Assembly: GCF_020165985.1 (NCBI RefSeq)
Contig: NZ_JAIUKZ010000002.1
Coordinates: 1 to 64,000 of the forward strand
Reading direction: 5' to 3'
Origin: Bacillus sp. RAR_GA_16
Lineage (GTDB): Bacteria; Bacillota; Bacilli; Bacillales; Guptibacillaceae
Length of the DNA: 64,000 nucleotides
Part shown: piece after piece, positions 61,903-64,000 of the stretch
Layout: each line of letters begins with the position of its first letter
Numbering within the stretch: the stretch's first letter is position 1
Notes under the pieces: model-generated
The model's input: the letters and a program-made list of their open reading frames with translations, nothing else
What the model was told of the DNA's origin: nothing
The model's database searches: none
Program-made: the position numbers and the translations under genes

Positions 61903-62545
61903 ATGAATCGGAGTAGCCGTTTGAAACAAATGATATCCGCTCACCTATCAGAATCAGTTATCGCTCTACACATTTATCGCTGTTTTATTTTTGATGGGAA
62001 TTGTGTTTGGAGCTGTTATTGTAAATAGTTTAAGCTTTACTCAAAAAGAAGAGCTCGCCGTTTATTTAAGTCGTTTTTTTGGACAAGTATCCGACGGTCA
62101 ATTTGCAACTTCTTCTGAAATGTTTCAGCAGAGTCTCACTCATTATGCGAAGTATATCGGTATGATGTGGCTTCTTGGTCTTACCATTATTGGTCTTCCT
62201 ATTGTATTAGTCATGCTTTTTCTGAAAGGAATCGTTGTCGGCTTTACGGTAGGATTTTTAGTTAACCAAATGAGCTGGAAAGGTTTTTTATTAGCTTTCG
62301 TTTCTGTTTTTCCTCAAAATATCTTAGCGGTGCCAGTGATGATTGTTGTAGCGACTGCTTCCTTAACATTTTCACTTAGGCTTATGAAACAATTATTTAT
62401 GAAAAGGCGGGTAGAACCTATTCTTCCTCCATTTATTAGGTTTTCAGGAATTATCCTTTGTGCACTGGGAGTTTTATGTATAGCCGCCTGGTTTGAAGCA
62501 TACCTATCGCCAGGATTAATAAAAGCGGTAGTAGATATGAAGTGA
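61903..62545 (+). pseudogene. spoIIM: spoIIM, stage II sporulation protein M, one frameshift
   Basis: SpoIIM is the polytopic subunit of the SpoIID-M-P peptidoglycan-degrading machine needed for engulfment. The body from about 61958 is intact: LFLMGIVFGAVIVNSLSFTQKEEL, RFFGQVSDG, LFLKGIVVGFTVGFLVNQMSWKGF (in pieces), SVFPQNILAVPV and FEAYLSPGLIK. The start ATG 61903 (GGGGGAAGG site) gives MNRSSRLKQMISAHLS, but the frame is then shifted; removing one A of AGAATC (61952/61953) joins SAHLSDQLSLYTFIAVLF, giving 213 residues, the expected length. Sporulation gene, so a real loss would be notable; a sequence error is more likely. Confidence 0.85.
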
Positions 62546-62564
62546 ATTTAAAATTATTATCATC

Positions 62565-62600
62565 TAATAATGATTTTCTTTTTGGGTTGATAATGATTTT
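62565..62600 (+). promoter_or_regulatory. Fur/PerR-box-like direct repeats before fur
   Basis: TAATAATGATTTT (62565-62577) and TGATAATGATTTT (62588-62600) are 23 bp apart and sit immediately upstream of the -35 box. TGATAAT-N-ATT matches one half of the Fur/PerR 7-1-7 consensus, so autoregulation or PerR control is likely. Confidence 0.5.
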
Positions 62601-62603
62601 AAT

Positions 62604-62632
62604 TTGACACCCTTTTCCCTACTGCTTATAAT
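62604..62632 (+). promoter_or_regulatory. consensus sigma-A promoter of fur
   Basis: TTGACA (62604-62609), 17-base spacer, TATAAT (62627-62632): perfect boxes and spacing, 34 bases before the fur start. Confidence 0.9.
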
Positions 62633-62666
62633 GAAAATGGCATCGATCGAGGGAGGGAAATGGGAC

Positions 62667-63146
62667 ATGGAAAGCAGAATCGATCGAATTAAGAAACACC
62701 TTCATTCTCAAAGCTATAAATTAACACCGCAACGGGAAGCAACCGTTCGTGTTCTTCTTGAGAACGAAGAAGACCATTTAAGTGCAGAAGATGTGTATTT
62801 ACTTGTAAAAGAGAAATCTCCTGAAATTGGCTTAGCGACAGTCTATCGGACGCTTGAACTTCTAGCTGAATTAAAAATTGTTGATAAAATCAACTTTGGC
62901 GATGGTGTGTCAAGATTTGATCTGCGTCAAGAGGGCGCGGCCCATTTTCATCATCACCTTGTTTGCATTGAGTGTGGTGCAGTGGATGAAATTCAGGAAG
63001 ATTTACTTGGAGATGTAGAAAAAGTAGTTGAAAACGATTGGAACTTTAAGATCAAAGATCATCGACTAACATTTCATGGAATCTGTTATCGCTGTCAAAA
63101 GCAGGAAGATAAAGAGCCTACCGAACAAGCAATTAACCATACTTAA
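62667..63146 (+). CDS. fur: ferric uptake regulator Fur
   Basis: A 159-residue Fur protein, the iron-responsive repressor of uptake genes. The winged helix is YKLTPQREATVRVLLE...SAEDVYLLVKEKSPEIGLATVYRTLELL (in pieces); the metal sites are HFHHHLVCIECGAVDEI and HGICYRCQKQ, with both Cys-x2-Cys zinc pairs. The block DWNFKIKDHRLTFHGIC is as in B. subtilis Fur rather than PerR or Zur. The frame is open from 62604, but ATG 62667 follows GGGAGGG. Its place between spoIIM and xerD agrees with the identity. Confidence 0.95.
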   Translation: MESRIDRIKKHLHSQSYKLTPQREATVRVLLENEEDHLSAEDVYLLVKEKSPEIGLATVYRTLELLAELKIVDKINFGDGVSRFDLRQEGAAHFHHHLVCIECGAVDEIQEDLLGDVEKVVENDWNFKIKDHRLTFHGICYRCQKQEDKEPTEQAINHT

Positions 63147-63197
63147 TAGTTTTAAACAACTTTTATGACCCTCTAAATCCTAACGATGTATAAAAAT

Positions 63198-63232
63198 CTC
63201 CATCTCTGGCATATCTTTTACTAGAGATGGAG
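63198..63232 (+). promoter_or_regulatory. hairpin that covers the yqzK ribosome binding site
   Basis: CTCCATCTCT (63198-63207) pairs perfectly with AGAGATGGAG (63223-63232), a 10-bp stem with a 15-base loop. The right arm includes the GGAG of the yqzK site (GGAGG 63229-63233), so the structure would block initiation. It could alternatively end transcripts on the other strand, where it is followed by ATTTTT. Confidence 0.5.
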
Positions 63233-63242
63233 GTGCGTTAGA

Positions 63243-63470
63243 TTGAAACAGGGTCTATTGCTTGTGTTAGATACAATGAAAGTTTTCTTGCTTTTTACTG
63301 GATGTACTTTACTATTTTACTTTGGCATTCTCTGGGTAAATCAAGAATACCAGAATTACCATCGTTATGATGTGCCACAAGGAAAAGCGGTGAAAGTCGT
63401 TCAGATGGAATCGAATACTCAGCACACTTTCCTTGAAAGGCTCAATTTGTTTTACCAGATTGGTGAATAA
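63243..63470 (+). CDS. yqzK: YqzK-like small membrane protein (DUF4227)
   Basis: A 75-residue protein with one membrane segment (residues about 12-32, [22 protein letters not shown], in pieces) and a soluble tail [17 protein letters not shown]. It matches the DUF4227 protein found between fur and xerD in Bacillus. Start is TTG 63243, nine bases after GGAGGTG. Unknown function. Its ribosome binding site is in a perfect hairpin. Confidence 0.85.
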   Translation: MKQGLLLVLDTMKVFLLFTGCTLLFYFGILWVNQEYQNYHRYDVPQGKAVKVVQMESNTQHTFLERLNLFYQIGE

Positions 63471-63483
63471 AGGAGCGTTTGCA

Positions 63484-64000
63484 ATGGAAGATCAGGTACA
63501 GGATTTTTTGCATTATTTAATTGTTGAACGGAGCCTGTCCAAAAATACGCTCGATGCATACCGGCGAGACCTGGCTCAATATTTAAAGCATTTACAGGAA
63601 AATGAGAAAATATCTTCTTTTAATGACGTCAGGCGCATGCATATTGTGAACTACCTCTATGCGCTTCGGGACAGCGGGAAAGCATCAACGACAGTTGCTC
63701 GAAACATAGCCTCGATACGAGCCTTTCATCAATTTCTACTTCGAGAAAAAGCAGCTGAACAGGATCCTTCTGTACATATCGAAACACCCAAGACAGAACG
63801 GAAGTTACCAAAAATCCTTTCAACGGCAGAAGTAGAACAATTATTAGAGGCGCCAGATTATTCTACTCCATTTGGTAAACGAGATCGGGCTATGCTAGAG
63901 GTTTTGTATGCAACAGGTTTACGTGTTAGTGAACTGATCGATTTAAAAATGGAAGATATCCATTTATCAATGGGGTTTATTCGAACGATTGGTAAGGGAA
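63484..64000 (+). CDS. xerD: tyrosine recombinase XerD, 3' end outside window
   Basis: The N-terminal 172 residues of XerD, which with a partner resolves chromosome dimers at the dif site. The core-binding domain is complete ([63 protein letters not shown], all in pieces), and the catalytic domain has begun with the first active-site Arg in [14 protein letters not shown]. The window ends within it (..RTIGKG). AAAGGAGCG precedes ATG 63484, 13 bases after yqzK. The position after fur-yqzK is the normal Bacillus location. Confidence 0.95.
   Translation, partial: MEDQVQDFLHYLIVERSLSKNTLDAYRRDLAQYLKHLQENEKISSFNDVRRMHIVNYLYALRDSGKASTTVARNIASIRAFHQFLLREKAAEQDPSVHIETPKTERKLPKILSTAEVEQLLEAPDYSTPFGKRDRAMLEVLYATGLRVSELIDLKMEDIHLSMGFIRTIGKG

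Overview
The window is a stretch of the chromosome of a low-G+C, Gram-positive, endospore-forming bacterium of the Bacillaceae. The right end carries the Bacillus order yqkF - (insert) - nudF - yqxK - spoIIM - fur - yqzK - xerD. Elsewhere there are clear Bacillus-type genes (ppaC, fabL, yhfK, abrB/abh-like, bpr, cwlK, scoAB), strong GGAGG ribosome binding sites, frequent TTG/GTG starts, a SAM-I riboswitch and many short U-rich terminators. Genus and species cannot be fixed from the sequence alone.

Layout. 1-12.8 kb is an accessory zone of small single-gene units: two or three small membrane proteins, GNAT acetyltransferases, Nudix hydrolases, a GrpB protein, a nucleoside-hydrolase-like protein, a HAD phosphatase, PaiB, a DJ-1/PfpI pair with a nucleotidyltransferase, CwlK, a broken multi-pass membrane protein and an APH(6)-like kinase. 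12.8-24.8 kb holds regulator/efflux pairs (MarR with an MMPL pump, TrmB with an MFS pump), an AbrB/Abh regulator, yhfK, ppaC, a permuted-papain-type hydrolase, a CdsA-like protein, fabL, an HPr-like protein without the phosphorylatable His, and an ECF sigma/anti-sigma pair. 24.9-33.7 kb has a BCCT osmolyte transporter, an FUSC protein, a four-gene heme-copper oxidase operon on the minus strand and, divergent from it, 3-hydroxybutyrate dehydrogenase; both sides of that divergent region have sigma-B-like promoters. 33.7-39 kb has LysE, a methyltransferase, two acetyltransferases, a SAM-I riboswitch in front of a molybdopterin sulfite-oxidase-like gene, and an IS256-family element with a 9-bp target duplication.

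39-48.4 kb has a two-repeat cell-wall-anchored protein, then a compact eight-gene operon: YnjB-like lipoprotein, two permeases, ATPase, TVP38/TMEM64 membrane protein, CDP-alcohol phosphatidyltransferase and two FAD/NAD(P) oxidoreductases. This operon is the best candidate here for an uncharacterised system. 48.9-53.2 kb is the large secreted protease Bpr. 53.4-58.1 kb holds a PadR regulator with two small genes, then HMG-CoA lyase, thiolase and the two CoA-transferase subunits (ketone-body/acetoacetate metabolism, which also uses the bdhA product at 33 kb). The rest is the conserved nudF-xerD block.

The most striking structural observation is that all four reading-frame breaks in the window (two in the membrane protein at 10.4-11.8 kb, one in the oxidoreductase at 47.6 kb, one in spoIIM at 61.95 kb) are repaired by removing a single A from GAATC, restoring GATC. 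This points to a systematic event at GATC sites, most simply a base-calling error at a methylated motif, so those genes are probably intact in the organism.
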